A stretch of 64,000 nt of DNA, taken from Methylobacterium sp. 77. Lineage in GTDB: Bacteria > Pseudomonadota > Alphaproteobacteria > Rhizobiales > Beijerinckiaceae. The stretch is from positions 3,825,825 through 3,889,824 of the forward strand of contig NZ_KB910516.1 in the NCBI RefSeq assembly GCF_000372825.1, in the 5' to 3' direction. The notes below the pieces were generated by a model. The model saw only the letters and a list, made by a program, of their open reading frames with translations. It had not been told where the DNA came from and did no database searches. This document shows, piece after piece, positions 26,079 to 35,865 of this stretch (positions within the stretch are counted from its first letter, which is position 1; each line of letters opens with the position of its first letter). The position numbers and the translations under genes were made by a program.

Positions 26079-27218
26079 TCACCCCGGCATGTGCCCCGCC
26101 ACCGCCTCCGCCAACCCATCCACCTGCGCTTCCGTATGCGCGGCGGAGAACGCCACCCGCAGGCGCGCCGTCCCGGCCGGCACGGTCGGCGGGCGGATGG
26201 CGACGACGAGGTAGCCGTGCTCCTCCAGGGCCGCGGAAACGCCGAGCGCCGCCTCCGCCTCGCCGACCAGGATCGGAACGATGGGGCTCTGTGCCTCGGG
26301 CAGGCCGAGCCGGGCGGTGAAGCGGCGGGCGAGGGCGAGGGGGCGGGCGGCGAAATCCGGCTCGGCCTCGACGATCTCCAGGGCGGCCAGAGCGGCGGCG
26401 GCCGAAGCCGGTGGCAGGCCGGTCGTGTAGACGAAGCTGCGCGCCCGGCTCGTCATCAGGTCGACCACGGCGCGAGAGGCGCAGAGATAGCCGCCATAGG
26501 ATCCGAGCGTCTTCGATAGGGTGCCCATTTCGAGGGGCGCGCGGGCATCCGCCTCGATCACGCCGAGGCCATGGGCGTCGTCCACCAGCGTCCAGGCATC
26601 GTGGATTTCTGCGAGACGCAGGATCTCTGAGATCGGCCCCTGGTCGCCGTCCATGCTGAAGACGCGCTCGGTCAGGATCAGCGCGTGCTGATGACGGGAA
26701 CGGTGCTTAGCCAGCAAACCTTCCAGATCGCCGACGTCGTTATGGGCGAAGCGCATCACCTTCGCGCCCGAGAGCCGCGCTCCCGCCCAGAGGCAGGAAT
26801 GGCCGAGCGCGTCCACGAGGATCAGGTCGCGCGGGCCGGCGAGCCCCGAGACGATGCCGAGATTGGCGAGGTATCCGCTGCCGAAGACGAGGGCCGCCTC
26901 CGCGCCCTTGTGGGCGGCGAGGCGTTCTTCCAGGGCGCCCAGGACCGGGTGGCTGCCGGTGACGAGGCGGGAGGCGCCGGCGCCGGTGCCGTAGCGGGCG
27001 GTCGCGGCGCGGGCCGCCGCGATGACCCGGGGATCCTGCGACAGGCCGAGATAATCGTTGCAGGAGAAGGAGACGAGGCTGCGCCCGTGCCGCGCCGCCG
27101 CGGCTTGCGGGCCGCGCGTGGTGGGGACGAGATGCCGGCGCAGGGAGGTCTCGTCGAGGCGGGCGAGATGATCGCGCGCGAACGTCTCCAGGCTGGTCGT
27201 GCTGTCGGTGCTGGACAT
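26079..27218 (-). CDS. bioF: 8-amino-7-oxononanoate synthase
   Basis: BioF condenses pimeloyl-ACP/CoA with alanine in biotin synthesis using PLP. The 379-residue protein carries the family markers FSCNDYLGLSQDPRV, GTGAGASRLVTGSHPVL, RVFSMDGDQGPI, VDDAHGLGV, and the PLP lysine in TLSKTLGSYGGYL. Length is normal. The ATG at 27218 starts a typical N-terminus. It lies 49 bp downstream of a GT-C-like membrane gene on the same strand; bioA is divergent beyond that gene and bioD is about 16 kb away, so the pathway is scattered. Confidence 0.95.
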   Translation of the reverse strand: MSSTDSTTSLETFARDHLARLDETSLRRHLVPTTRGPQAAAARHGRSLVSFSCNDYLGLSQDPRVIAAARAATARYGTGAGASRLVTGSHPVLGALEERLAAHKGAEAALVFGSGYLANLGIVSGLAGPRDLILVDALGHSCLWAGARLSGAKVMRFAHNDVGDLEGLLAKHRSRHQHALILTERVFSMDGDQGPISEILRLAEIHDAWTLVDDAHGLGVIEADARAPLEMGTLSKTLGSYGGYLCASRAVVDLMTSRARSFVYTTGLPPASAAAALAALEIVEAEPDFAARPLALARRFTARLGLPEAQSPIVPILVGEAEAALGVSAALEEHGYLVVAIRPPTVPAGTARLRVAFSAAHTEAQVDGLAEAVAGHMPG

Positions 27219-27267
27219 GGGACTGGAAGGAGGCCGGCCCCTTCGCGAAGTCAAGCGAACGCGACGC

Positions 27268-28797
27268 TCACTGCCGCGGTTCGGGCGTCCCGATCCGATA
27301 GAGGGCGAAGCGCGAGGATGCGGCCAGCGGCACGAGCAGGCCCGGCATCGGGTTCGGGATCGAGGGGCCGACCACGTAGAGGTAGTCGAAATCCTTCGTC
27401 CAGGCGCGGGCATAGTCCGGCACGCCATCGCCGGGCCGGCCCTCGGCCACGTCCCGGAGCGCCGCGATCGGCGTCGGGGCACCATAGGGGACGGCGAGGT
27501 GGCGAAGCCCGTCGATGACGGTGACCGGCTGCTTGCCGAGGGAGGTGAACAGCGTCGGCACGAACGCATCCGCGTAGGCGACGGCGAGGGTGGCCGCGTT
27601 GTAGATCGGATAATCGGCGAGGTCGCCGAGGGGCGGATCCTGGCCGCTGCCGCTATGGCCGACGAGCACGCGGGCACCGGGCTTCACCTGCCCGAACGAG
27701 GTGATGAGCGCCGCGTATTCCCCCCGATAGGTCGCGGCGACGGTGAGGGCGCTCGCCACGTTCACCAGGGTCAGGCCGAGAACCACCGTTCCGGCGAGAC
27801 GCCCCCAGGCCCGGCTCGGCGGCGATACCACGATGAAGCCGGGAACGATGAGGAGGGCGGCCACCGTCACCCGCAGATCGACGAAGGCGGTGTCGAACAG
27901 GCGCGTGGGCAGCGCGACGAACAGGGCCGCGAGGCCGGCGGCCAGCCAGGAGCCGGACTGAACCGGGCGGAATGCGCCTCGCATGGCGGCGAGCGCGGTG
28001 AAGCCGACGAGGATCACCGTGCCGCCGGTCGACAGCCACAGATCGTAGCCGTTCAGGGTCGCGAACAGCATCATGAGCTTGGTCTGGCCGTTCCAGGAGG
28101 TTCCCTCCTGGCCGACGGCGCCACCGGACATCCGCATGATCGCGAAGGCGACGAGCGCCGGCAGCGCCAGGACGAGGAAGCGCGAAAGCGTCTCGCGCAA
28201 GGGCGGATGCCGGGTCAGGGCGCGCCAGAGTTCGTGCATGCCGAGGGTGAAGCCGTAGAGGCCGAGGGCGAACAGGTGAGCCCCGAACAGCAGGGCCACG
28301 AAGCCCGTGTGAACCCCGAGCCGGAGCGCCCAGGCGCGGTCCTGCAGGACGATCCAGCCGGCGATGCCCCAGAGCGCGATGCCGAGGGCGAACTGGAAAT
28401 TCACGAAGCCCCAGGCGAAGGGAACGCTGTAGAGGACCATCAGCGCCAGGAAGCCGCTCACCTGAAAGCGGCGCTTCACCGCGAGCTCGATGGCGCAGGC
28501 GCCGGTGACCGTGAGGATCTGGCTCGCCAGCAGGAACAGGCGGGTCGCGAACTCGACGCTGGTCCATCGCGCGATTCGCGGCACGACGAGGTCCATGGCG
28601 AGGTTCGGATAGAATGCCCAGGTCACCCGGTAGAACGGGTGGGCCGCCGGCGTCCCGTCGCGCACCAGGATGTGCATGCGGGCCAAGTGGTTGGGATAAT
28701 CCACCATGGCCGGGATCGGCGTCGCCAGCACCGGCAACAGGGCGACGGCGAACAGGACGGCGAAGACAGCGACGGCCAGCGGGGACGTGCCCCACAT
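27268..28797 (-). CDS. Polytopic membrane protein, possibly a GT-C type glycosyltransferase
   Basis: The 509-residue protein from the ATG at 28797 has roughly 11-12 hydrophobic segments followed by a soluble C-terminal domain of about 120 residues. An acidic first loop (AMVDYPNHLARMHILV) after the first helix is reminiscent of the catalytic loop of GT-C glycosyltransferases, but I cannot match it to a named family. Upstream in-frame starts exist (to 29004) but add a basic, non-conserved leader. It sits between bioF and bioA, with bioF 49 bp downstream, so it may share bioF's transcript. A link to biotin is not implied by its sequence. Confidence 0.75.
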   Translation of the reverse strand: MWGTSPLAVAVFAVLFAVALLPVLATPIPAMVDYPNHLARMHILVRDGTPAAHPFYRVTWAFYPNLAMDLVVPRIARWTSVEFATRLFLLASQILTVTGACAIELAVKRRFQVSGFLALMVLYSVPFAWGFVNFQFALGIALWGIAGWIVLQDRAWALRLGVHTGFVALLFGAHLFALGLYGFTLGMHELWRALTRHPPLRETLSRFLVLALPALVAFAIMRMSGGAVGQEGTSWNGQTKLMMLFATLNGYDLWLSTGGTVILVGFTALAAMRGAFRPVQSGSWLAAGLAALFVALPTRLFDTAFVDLRVTVAALLIVPGFIVVSPPSRAWGRLAGTVVLGLTLVNVASALTVAATYRGEYAALITSFGQVKPGARVLVGHSGSGQDPPLGDLADYPIYNAATLAVAYADAFVPTLFTSLGKQPVTVIDGLRHLAVPYGAPTPIAALRDVAEGRPGDGVPDYARAWTKDFDYLYVVGPSIPNPMPGLLVPLAASSRFALYRIGTPEPRQ

Positions 28798-29026
28798 CCG
28801 GCCTGCGGCGATGCTGGATCTCTCGGCTGGCAACACGCGCTCGGCAGGCACTGGACGTTCCCGGACCCGGACATCCCCCCGAAGGAAGGCCCGGAAGTAA
28901 GCCCCCCGAGGAAGGCGGCTCGATCGCCTGAAGGGTGAGGTGGCCGACGATGCAGCCGGCGCCTTTAAGATCGGGTTAGAGGCCCGGTCCCTTGACCGTT
29001 CCACTCCGCGCGCTCATCCCCCCTCG

Positions 29027-30325
29027 ATGCCCGCCTCCTCAATGCCTGCCCCGCCGCTCCCCGCGCACGCGAAAAATTCCCTCTGGCGGCCCTATACGCA
29101 GATGAAGAATGCGGCGCCTCCGCTCGAGGCCGTGCGCACCTCGGGCTCGCGCATCACGCTCGCCGACGGGCGCGACCTCATCGACGGCATCGCCTCGTGG
29201 TGGACCGCGGTCCATGGCTACAATCATCCTCACATCCGCGCGTCCATGGCGGCGCAGCTCGAATCCATGCCGCACGTGATGTTCGGCGGGCTCACCCATG
29301 CGCCGGCCGAGCGCCTGGCCGCCCGCCTCGCCGCCCTGACGCCGGGTGACCTCGACCATGTCTTCTTCACCGATTCCGGATCGGTGGCGGTGGAGGTGGC
29401 CCTGAAGATGGCCGCGCAGATGTGGCTCAACCGCGGCATTGCCGGACGCAGCCGGTTCCTCGCCTTCCGTAACGGCTACCATGGCGACACGATGGGGGCG
29501 ATGTCGGTTTGCGACCCCGAGGAGGGCATGCATCGACGCTTCGGCGCTTATCTGCCGGCGCAGGTTTTCTGCGATCTGCCGAGGGACGAGGCCAGCGCCG
29601 CCGCGCTCGAGCGGACGCTCGCCGGCCATCGCGACACGCTCGCGGCGGTGATCGTCGAGCCGCTGGTCCAGGGGGCGGGTGGCATGGTGATGCATGCACC
29701 GGAGGTTCTGGCGCGGGTGGCGGAGGCCGCCGCGCGGCATGGACTTCCTCTCATCGCCGACGAGATCTTCACCGGGTTCGGCCGCACCGGCACCCTGTTC
29801 GCGTGCGAGCAGGCCGGCATCGTCCCCGACATCCTGTGCCTGTCGAAGGCGCTCACCGGCGGCACCATGGCCTTGGCCGCGACGATCGCACGGCGCTCGG
29901 TGTTCGAGGCGTTCCTGTCCGACGACCCGTCGGCGGCCCTGATGCACGGGCCGACCTTCATGGCCAATCCCCTCGCCTGCGCCGCCGCCAATGCCAGCCT
30001 GGACCTGTTCGAGACGGAGCCGCGCCTCGAACAGGCGCGGGCGATCGAGCGCCGCCTGCGGGACGGGCTCGCGGCCCTGCACGGTCTCGCCGGTCTCGCC
30101 GACATTCGTGTTCTCGGTGCCATCGGCGTGGTTCAGTTCGAACGCGCGCCCGATCTCGCGGCGTTCAAGGGCCGCCTCGTCGAGAAGGGCGTCTGGGTCC
30201 GCCCCTTCGGCGACATCGTCTACCTGACACCGGCCCTGACCATACCGCCCGACGATCTCGACCGCTTGTGCGATGCCGTCGCCGATGCCGTTCGCGAAAC
30301 CTTGGAGGTCGATGCCGCGGCGTGA
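29027..30325 (+). CDS. bioA: Adenosylmethionine-8-amino-7-oxononanoate aminotransferase
   Basis: BioA transfers the amino group of S-adenosylmethionine to 7-keto-8-aminopelargonate, giving 7,8-diaminopelargonate. The 432-residue class III aminotransferase begins SLWRPYTQMKNAAPP, the substrate-binding signature of BioA. It also has GIASWWTAVHGYNHP, FRNGYHGDTMGAMSVCDP, ADEIFTGFGRTG and the PLP lysine in CLSKALTGG. PTFMANPLACAAA matches the family. The ATG at 29027 is chosen; one five codons later is equally possible. It is transcribed away from the GT-C-like gene and bioF. Confidence 0.95.
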   Translation: MPASSMPAPPLPAHAKNSLWRPYTQMKNAAPPLEAVRTSGSRITLADGRDLIDGIASWWTAVHGYNHPHIRASMAAQLESMPHVMFGGLTHAPAERLAARLAALTPGDLDHVFFTDSGSVAVEVALKMAAQMWLNRGIAGRSRFLAFRNGYHGDTMGAMSVCDPEEGMHRRFGAYLPAQVFCDLPRDEASAAALERTLAGHRDTLAAVIVEPLVQGAGGMVMHAPEVLARVAEAAARHGLPLIADEIFTGFGRTGTLFACEQAGIVPDILCLSKALTGGTMALAATIARRSVFEAFLSDDPSAALMHGPTFMANPLACAAANASLDLFETEPRLEQARAIERRLRDGLAALHGLAGLADIRVLGAIGVVQFERAPDLAAFKGRLVEKGVWVRPFGDIVYLTPALTIPPDDLDRLCDAVADAVRETLEVDAAA

Positions 30326-30406
30326 AAACTGGCCGCATGGACCCTGCAACCTGAACGGATGTTTATCGTTGGATCAAGTTGGGTCAAACGGTGAAGGGTG
30401 GGCATC

Positions 30407-30796
30407 GTGGTGAATGAGACGACGCGCTCGGACGACGACAGGCCGGTGATCCTCCTCGTCGAAGATGAGGCCCTGACGATCATGGATCTCGGGGACGTCC
30501 TCGAGGATGGTGGTTACGAGACGGTGCAATGCGCATCCGCCGAACGGGCCCTCGGCATACTCCAGGCCCGCCCCGATATCTGCGGGTTGATTACGGACGT
30601 GGAATTATCCGGCAAGGTCAACGGGTTCGATCTTGCCAACGCGGTGTCGGAGGCGAGGCCGACCCTGCCGATCGTCATCGTATCGGGCCGCGCCGCGCCC
30701 GACCCGGAGCGAATTCCGGCCGGCGCCCGCTTCATTTCGCGTCCCTGCACCGGTGAGGACATCCTCCACCAGATCCAGAGCCTGATGCCCTGCTGA
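30407..30796 (+). CDS. Single-domain response regulator (receiver only)
   Basis: The 129-residue protein is a CheY-like receiver with no output domain. The acidic pocket is EDE at about 19-21, the phospho-acceptor is Asp64 in LITDVEL, and the switch serine is in VIVSGR. The usually invariant lysine of the K-P motif is arginine (FISRPC). Such receivers often act in phosphorelays or by protein binding. Several GTG codons are possible starts (30398, 30407, 30410); AAGGG upstream fits the later ones. No kinase is adjacent. Confidence 0.88.
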   Translation: MVNETTRSDDDRPVILLVEDEALTIMDLGDVLEDGGYETVQCASAERALGILQARPDICGLITDVELSGKVNGFDLANAVSEARPTLPIVIVSGRAAPDPERIPAGARFISRPCTGEDILHQIQSLMPC

Positions 30797-30821
30797 ACCG
30801 ACCCGCTCGACAGGGACGGGC

Positions 30822-30847
30822 GGCCGGCGAAGATTCCTTTGCCGGCC
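30822..30847 (+). terminator. Hairpin after the receiver gene
   Basis: GGCCGGC at 30822-30828 pairs with GCCGGCC at 30841-30847, 26 bp after the receiver gene stop. A second small stem follows (GACGATTTCGTC). No U-tract follows, so intrinsic termination would be weak. Confidence 0.4.
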
Positions 30848-30991
30848 GACGATTTCGTCGGGAATTCAGGCCGACTGTCATCCCAGCTTCACGAGCCGGA
30901 CGCCACATGCGCGCAAATGGCCGTCTTCCTCCGCCCGGGACTTCCGGCGGCGGAGGAACTCGGCCTTCTCTGAGCGTGGAGTCGGGCAGCG

Positions 30992-31639
30992 ATGGTTTCG
31001 GCTGAAGAGCGAGTGGCGGTATCGTCCGGCAAGGCCGCATTGTCGGGTAAGGCCGACAAGGCCGACAGGGACACCGAACAGACGATGGGCAAGTCCGACA
31101 AGCGTATCCGTCCTCCCGGTTCGAAGAGCGTCGGCTGGGCGCTGGTTCAGGCCGCGCGGCTGCACCGCTCCAGGGTCGGCGATCGCCTCGCCGCCCTCGA
31201 TCTGTTCGCCGGACAGGAACAGGTGGTTCAGGCCCTGGCGGTCGCCGGCACCATGACGATGGGCGATCTCGCCGCCACCCTGCGGGTTCGTCCGCCCACG
31301 GCCTCGAAGACGATTTCGCGCCTCGCGGCCCTCGGCTTCGTCGAGCGCCGGGCGGAGGCCGGGGACGGTCGCATCGTCCGCGTCCGCCTCACCGATGCGG
31401 GTCTCGCCAAGGCGGAGGCCATCGAGCGCATCTGGGACGAGGTCGAATCGGAGATGCTCGACGGTTTCGACGGCAAGGAGCGCCGCCGCCTGCGCAAGCT
31501 GCTGCGCAAGGCCGCCCGCAACCTCGCCGATGTGTCGGGCGTGACCGGCCATGAAGTCGAGGGCGATGCCGATATCGAGATCGACGAAGACGAGCCGGAT
31601 GCGCTGGTCGTCCCGATCCAGGGTGACCGTCTCGACTGA
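30992..31639 (+). CDS. MarR-family transcriptional regulator
   Basis: The 215-residue product has a winged-helix MarR core: RLAALDLFAGQEQVVQALA, the recognition region MGDLAATLRVRPPTASKTIS, and the wing FVERRAEAGDGRIVRVRLTD. A basic helix with KERRRLRKLLRKAARNL and a very acidic tail (about 185-205) close it. The ATG at 30992 has GGAG ten bases upstream; an internal ATG at 31085 would give a more typical length of 184, so the basic N-terminal 31 residues may not be translated. No target gene is evident; the neighbours are a lone receiver and a small membrane protein. Confidence 0.88.
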   Translation: MVSAEERVAVSSGKAALSGKADKADRDTEQTMGKSDKRIRPPGSKSVGWALVQAARLHRSRVGDRLAALDLFAGQEQVVQALAVAGTMTMGDLAATLRVRPPTASKTISRLAALGFVERRAEAGDGRIVRVRLTDAGLAKAEAIERIWDEVESEMLDGFDGKERRRLRKLLRKAARNLADVSGVTGHEVEGDADIEIDEDEPDALVVPIQGDRLD

Positions 31640-31642
31640 TCC

Positions 31643-31662
31643 GGTTCGGGCGAACCTGTTTT
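31643..31662 (+). terminator. Possible terminator after marR-type gene
   Basis: GGTTC-GGGC-GAACC followed by TGTTTT lies just after the MarR stop. It is a short stem (5-6 bp) with a broken T-run, so it is only a weak candidate for intrinsic termination. Confidence 0.4.
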
Positions 31663-31687
31663 CCGCGCGTCTAGACGTTTTCGCGCG

Positions 31688-31933
31688 TCAGATTTTCCGG
31701 CTCATGCCCGAATTCGCGTGAACGGCGCGCTTGGGGGCGCGGCGCTGCGTCCTGCCGCGTGCGAACACCATGGCGAGCCGGCCCGCGAGACGGTCGACGG
31801 CGATGAAGATGGCGCTGGCGACGATGGCGAGCGCGCAGACGCTCCCGATCAGAATTCCGATGACCCCCGGTGTCGGGATGACCATCAGGCAGACCAGCCC
31901 GAAAAGAGCCGTTAGGGGAACCCATTTTGCCAT
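31688..31933 (-). CDS. Small two-helix membrane protein
   Basis: I do not recognise a named family. The 81-residue protein has two hydrophobic helices (LTALFGLVCLMVIPTPG and IGILIGSVCALAIVASAIFIAV) separated by a short turn, then a basic C-terminal tail (RGRTQRRAPKRAV) likely on the cytoplasmic side. The helical and basic pattern makes a real coding sequence likely despite the short length. It is convergent with the MarR gene. Confidence 0.55.
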   Translation of the reverse strand: MAKWVPLTALFGLVCLMVIPTPGVIGILIGSVCALAIVASAIFIAVDRLAGRLAMVFARGRTQRRAPKRAVHANSGMSRKI

Positions 31934-32067
31934 TGTGCGGCCGGCCCGATCAGGAGGAACGGGCTCACACTACCGGAATGGCTTGAAGACAACCTTAAGC
32001 TATTCCGTCGCGTTGCATGCGATGGCGCCGGCCTTCCCACTGGCGGGAAAGCCGGGCCGGCGCTGCC

Positions 32068-32334
32068 TTAGCGGTGGTGGCGATGACGGTAGTGGCGACG
32101 CGAGTTCATCCGCGTGCGGTAGGCGCGACGACCCGGATCGATGCCGAGGGCGCCGTTGACCGTTCCGACTGCTCCGCCGACCGCGCCGCCGACGATGCCA
32201 CCGATCGGTCCGCCGACCCGGTCACCCTCGGCCGCACCGCGACGGACGCCGCCGGGAAGGCCCTGGGCCTCGGCCGCGCCGGACAGCGCGAAGGCGGACA
32301 GGACGAGGGTGGCAGCAAGCAATGCCTTCTTCAT
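32068..32334 (-). CDS. Small secreted glycine-zipper protein
   Basis: From the ATG at 32334 (AGGA ten bases upstream) an 88-residue protein starts with a classical signal peptide MKKALLAATLVLSAFALSG, cleavage after AEA. The mature part has a glycine-zipper segment (GGPIGGIVGGAVGGAVG) followed by a very basic, His/Arg-rich tail. Glycine-zipper segments often insert into or line membranes; the tail could bind nucleic acid, polyphosphate or metal. Function is unknown. An upstream in-frame ATG at 32481 would hide the signal peptide and is rejected. Confidence 0.7.
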   Translation of the reverse strand: MKKALLAATLVLSAFALSGAAEAQGLPGGVRRGAAEGDRVGGPIGGIVGGAVGGAVGTVNGALGIDPGRRAYRTRMNSRRHYRHRHHR

Positions 32335-32771
32335 GACGGGCTTTCCTCTTCTTTTCTTCGGGTACCGGACGCGGTCTCGCGGCTGGATCGACCCTGAGCG
32401 CTCGGGCCGGCACCGTCCCCGATTTGGGGGGCGCGCCATCACGCGTGGGCTGATAACGGCCGAGCTTCGAAAAGGTGGCATCGATCGGGGCCGGCGATTC
32501 GGATTAAAGTGAAGGGTCCGCCGATGCGGGGGTGACGAAGGCCGAGCGGCTGCTGGTCTCCGCCGCTCGGCGCTGCTAGAAGCCGGGCATGCGCGTTCAT
32601 GACGTCCCGCGCGGTCCCGGCCGCCTCCGAATTACGAGCCCGGCCTCCGCCTGAAGGCCGCCGAGGCGGCCCGAGCGGGAGCCGGGAGGGCGGCCGCACC
32701 GCCTCCGTTCGCCGACATCGGCCCGACGCCGACCGTCTTGAAGATCAGCGCACCGTTTCGCAGAAGACCCC
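32335..32771. other. Intergenic leader region upstream of ileS
   Basis: This 437-bp region separates the divergent glycine-zipper gene and ileS and holds no credible gene. Its one clear element is a perfect 10-bp inverted repeat at 32541-32571 (listed separately). No T-box hallmark, tRNA or known riboswitch core is recognisable. Confidence 0.5.
32541..32571. repeat. Perfect inverted repeat in the ileS leader
   Basis: GCCGAGCGGC at 32541-32550 pairs with GCCGCTCGGC at 32562-32571 around an 11-base loop. It lies 200 bp before the ileS start. There is no following T-tract. It may be part of an mRNA leader structure or a protein-binding site. Confidence 0.5.
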
Positions 32772-35700
32772 ATGACCGATTCGACAGCCCCCGACGCCGG
32801 CCTGCCCGCCCGCGACTATTCGCAGACCCTGTTCCTGCCGAAGACCGAGTTCCCCATGCGGGCCGGCCTGCCGGTGCGCGAGCCCCACCTTCTGGAGCGC
32901 TGGGCCGCCACCGACCTCTACGGACAGATCAGGGTGAAGGCCGCCGGCCGGCCGAAATTCGTGCTCCACGACGGACCGCCCTACGCCAACGGCAACATCC
33001 ATATCGGCACGGCGCTCAACAAGATCCTGAAGGACGTCATCGTCCGCAGCCAGGGCGCGCTCGGCTACGACGCCAATTACGTGCCGGGCTGGGACTGCCA
33101 TGGCCTGCCGATCGAGTGGAAGATCGAGGAGCAGTACCGCGCCAAGGGCCGCAACAAGGACGACGTGCCGGTCATCGAGTTCCGCCAGGAATGCCGGACC
33201 TTCGCCGCGCATTGGCTCGACGTGCAGCGCGCCGAGTTCAAGCGCCTCGGCGTCACCGGCGATTGGGAGCACCCCTACGCGACCATGGCCTTCCCGGCCG
33301 AGGCCGCGATCGCGCGCGAACTCATGACCTTCGCCATGACCGGCCAGCTCTATCGCGGCTCGAAGCCGGTGATGTGGTCGGTGGTGGAGAAGACGGCGCT
33401 CGCCGAGGCCGAGGTCGAGTACGAGGACCACGTCAGCGACACCATCTTCGCGGCCTTCCGGCTGACCGCCGGAGCCGCTGCCGATCTGGCCGCGGCGCGA
33501 ATCGTGATCTGGACCACGACGCCCTGGACGATGCCGGGCAACCGCGCCGTCGCCTATTCGAAGCGCGTGGCCTACGGGCTATACCGGGTGACGCAGGCGG
33601 CCGAGGAGAATTGGGCGAAGGTCGGCGACAGCTACCTCCTCGCCGATACCCTGGCCGCCGGGCTCTTCGCCTCCGCTCGCGTGGAGGCGTTCGAGCGCGT
33701 CCGCGACGTGAGCGCCGCCGAACTGGCCGGTCTCACGCTGGCGCATCCGCTGGCGGGCCATACGCCGGGCTACGACTTCCAGGTTCCGCTTCTCGACGGC
33801 GACCACGTCACCGACGAGGCCGGAACCGGCTTCGTCCATACGGCGCCGGGCCATGGCCGCGAGGATTTCGAGGTCTGGATGGCCAATGGCCGGGCGCTTC
33901 AGGGGCGCGGCATCGACACTCGCATCCCCTACACCGTCGATGCGGACGGCGCGCTCACGGAAGAGGCGCCCGGTTTCACGGGAAAACTCGTGCTGACGCC
34001 GAAAGGCGAGAAGGGCGACGCCAACAAGGCGGTCATCGCCGCCCTGACCGGGGCCGGGACTCTGGTGGCGCGCGGCACGCTCAAGCACAGCTACCCGCAT
34101 TCCTGGCGCTCGAAGAAGCCGGTCATCTTCCGCAATACGCCGCAATGGTTCATCGCGCTGGACAGGCCGGTGGAATCCCTCGACGGGCGCACCCTGCGCG
34201 AAGTGGCGTTGAAGGCCATCGACGAGACCCAGTGGGTGCCGACGCAAGGCAAGAACCGGATCAACGGCATGGTCGCCAACCGGCCCGACTGGGTGGTGTC
34301 GCGCCAGCGGGCCTGGGGCGTGCCGATCACCGTCTTCGTCAAGCGCGGCACCAGCGAGGTCCTGCGCGACGAGGCGGTGAATGCGCGCATCGCGGCGGCC
34401 TTCAAGGCGGAGGGGGCCGACGCCTGGTTCACCGATGCCGACGGCGCGCGCTTCCTCGCCCCCGACTACGATCCGGCCGATTACGAGAAGGTGACGGACG
34501 TCCTCGACGTCTGGTTCGATTCCGGCTCGACCCACGCCTTCGTTCTCGACGATCCCGAGATGTTCCCGGGCCTGTCCGGCGTGGTGCGCAAGCGCGACGG
34601 CGGCCGCGATACGGTGATGTATCTCGAAGGCTCCGACCAGCATCGCGGCTGGTTCCAATCGTCTCTGCTGGAATCGAGCGGGACGCGGGGACGCGCGCCC
34701 TACGACATCGTCCTCACCCACGGGTTCGTGCTCGATCCCAAGGGATTGAAGATGTCGAAGTCGAAGGGCAACGTCGTGGCGCCGCAGAGCGTCATCAAGG
34801 ATTCCGGCGCCGACATCCTGCGTCTCTGGGTGGCGGCCTCGGATTATGCCGACGACCTGCGCATCGGCCCGGAGATCATCAAGACCTTCGCCGAGACCTA
34901 TCGCAAGCTGCGCAACTCGGTTCGCTGGATGCTCGGCTCGCTGGCGCATTTCGAGGCGGGTCAGGTCGTGCCTGATGCCGGATCGCCGGACTTCGCCGCA
35001 TTGCCGGAACTGGAGCGTCTCATCCTGCACCGGCTGTGCGAACTCGACGGCGAGATCCGCGAGGCCTACGCCACCTTCGACACCAAGCGGGTGGTGGCGC
35101 TCCTCAACGGCTTCATGACCGGCGACCTCTCGGCCTTCTATTTCGACGTGAGAAAGGACGCGCTCTATTGCGATCCGATCTCGTCGCGGGTCCGCCGTGC
35201 CTCGCTGCAGGTGATCGACGAGACCTTCCGTCGGGTCACGATCTGGCTCGCCCCCGTCCTCGCCTTCACGGCCGAGGAGGCCTGGCTCGACCGCTACCCG
35301 TCCGAGGTCGGCTCGGTCCATCTCGAGACCCTGCCCGAGACTCCGGCTTCCTGGCGGAATGCGGCCCTCGCCGAGCGCTGGCAGAAGATCCGCCGTGTCC
35401 GCCGGGTGGTCACCGGCGCCCTGGAGATCGAGCGCGCGGCCAAGCGGATCGGGGCGAGCCTGGAGGCGGCGCCGACCGTCTTCGTCGCCGATCCCGACCT
35501 GTTGGCGGCGCTCGAAGGGGTCGATTTCTCGGAAGTCTGCATCACCTCCGGCATCACGATCACCGAGGGCGAGGGACCGGCCGAGGCCTTCAGTCTCGAC
35601 GACGTGCGCGGCGTGGCGGTCGTGTCGGGGCCGGCCAAGGGCCGCAAATGCGCCCGGTCCTGGCGGGTCTCCGAGACGGTCGGGTCCGACCCCGATTATC

Positions 35701-35774
35701 CGGACGTGACCCCCCGCGACGCCCGGGCCTTGCGCGAATGGGATGCCCTCCACGGCACGGCGAGCGCTGCGTGA
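32772..35774 (+). CDS. ileS: Isoleucyl-tRNA synthetase
   Basis: The enzyme charges tRNA-Ile and edits valine. The 1000-residue class I synthetase has the HIGH motif as HIGT in [16 protein letters not shown] (about 76-90), the editing domain with [13 protein letters not shown] and [12 protein letters not shown], the WCRYWGxP-like segment QRAWGVPI, and KMSKSKGN near 660. The C-terminal region that normally binds zinc through four cysteines reads [11 protein letters not shown] and later VTPRDARAL, so only one cysteine remains. I recall similar loss in other Hyphomicrobiales, so it is probably a lineage trait. It is followed by lspA, 91 bp downstream. Confidence 0.97.
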   Translation: MTDSTAPDAGLPARDYSQTLFLPKTEFPMRAGLPVREPHLLERWAATDLYGQIRVKAAGRPKFVLHDGPPYANGNIHIGTALNKILKDVIVRSQGALGYDANYVPGWDCHGLPIEWKIEEQYRAKGRNKDDVPVIEFRQECRTFAAHWLDVQRAEFKRLGVTGDWEHPYATMAFPAEAAIARELMTFAMTGQLYRGSKPVMWSVVEKTALAEAEVEYEDHVSDTIFAAFRLTAGAAADLAAARIVIWTTTPWTMPGNRAVAYSKRVAYGLYRVTQAAEENWAKVGDSYLLADTLAAGLFASARVEAFERVRDVSAAELAGLTLAHPLAGHTPGYDFQVPLLDGDHVTDEAGTGFVHTAPGHGREDFEVWMANGRALQGRGIDTRIPYTVDADGALTEEAPGFTGKLVLTPKGEKGDANKAVIAALTGAGTLVARGTLKHSYPHSWRSKKPVIFRNTPQWFIALDRPVESLDGRTLREVALKAIDETQWVPTQGKNRINGMVANRPDWVVSRQRAWGVPITVFVKRGTSEVLRDEAVNARIAAAFKAEGADAWFTDADGARFLAPDYDPADYEKVTDVLDVWFDSGSTHAFVLDDPEMFPGLSGVVRKRDGGRDTVMYLEGSDQHRGWFQSSLLESSGTRGRAPYDIVLTHGFVLDPKGLKMSKSKGNVVAPQSVIKDSGADILRLWVAASDYADDLRIGPEIIKTFAETYRKLRNSVRWMLGSLAHFEAGQVVPDAGSPDFAALPELERLILHRLCELDGEIREAYATFDTKRVVALLNGFMTGDLSAFYFDVRKDALYCDPISSRVRRASLQVIDETFRRVTIWLAPVLAFTAEEAWLDRYPSEVGSVHLETLPETPASWRNAALAERWQKIRRVRRVVTGALEIERAAKRIGASLEAAPTVFVADPDLLAALEGVDFSEVCITSGITITEGEGPAEAFSLDDVRGVAVVSGPAKGRKCARSWRVSETVGSDPDYPDVTPRDARALREWDALHGTASAA

Positions 35775-35865
35775 GCCGAGTCGATCCCCCGCCCTTCCCT
35801 CTGCCCTTCCCCCTGAACGGGGGAGGGTGCTTCCGCAGCGTGTGGGAGACGGGAACAGCGAGCGC

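Noticed and set aside
32335..32771. T-box-like control of ileS
   Set aside because: T-box elements are not expected in this class, and no T-box core sequence or terminator/antiterminator pair was seen.
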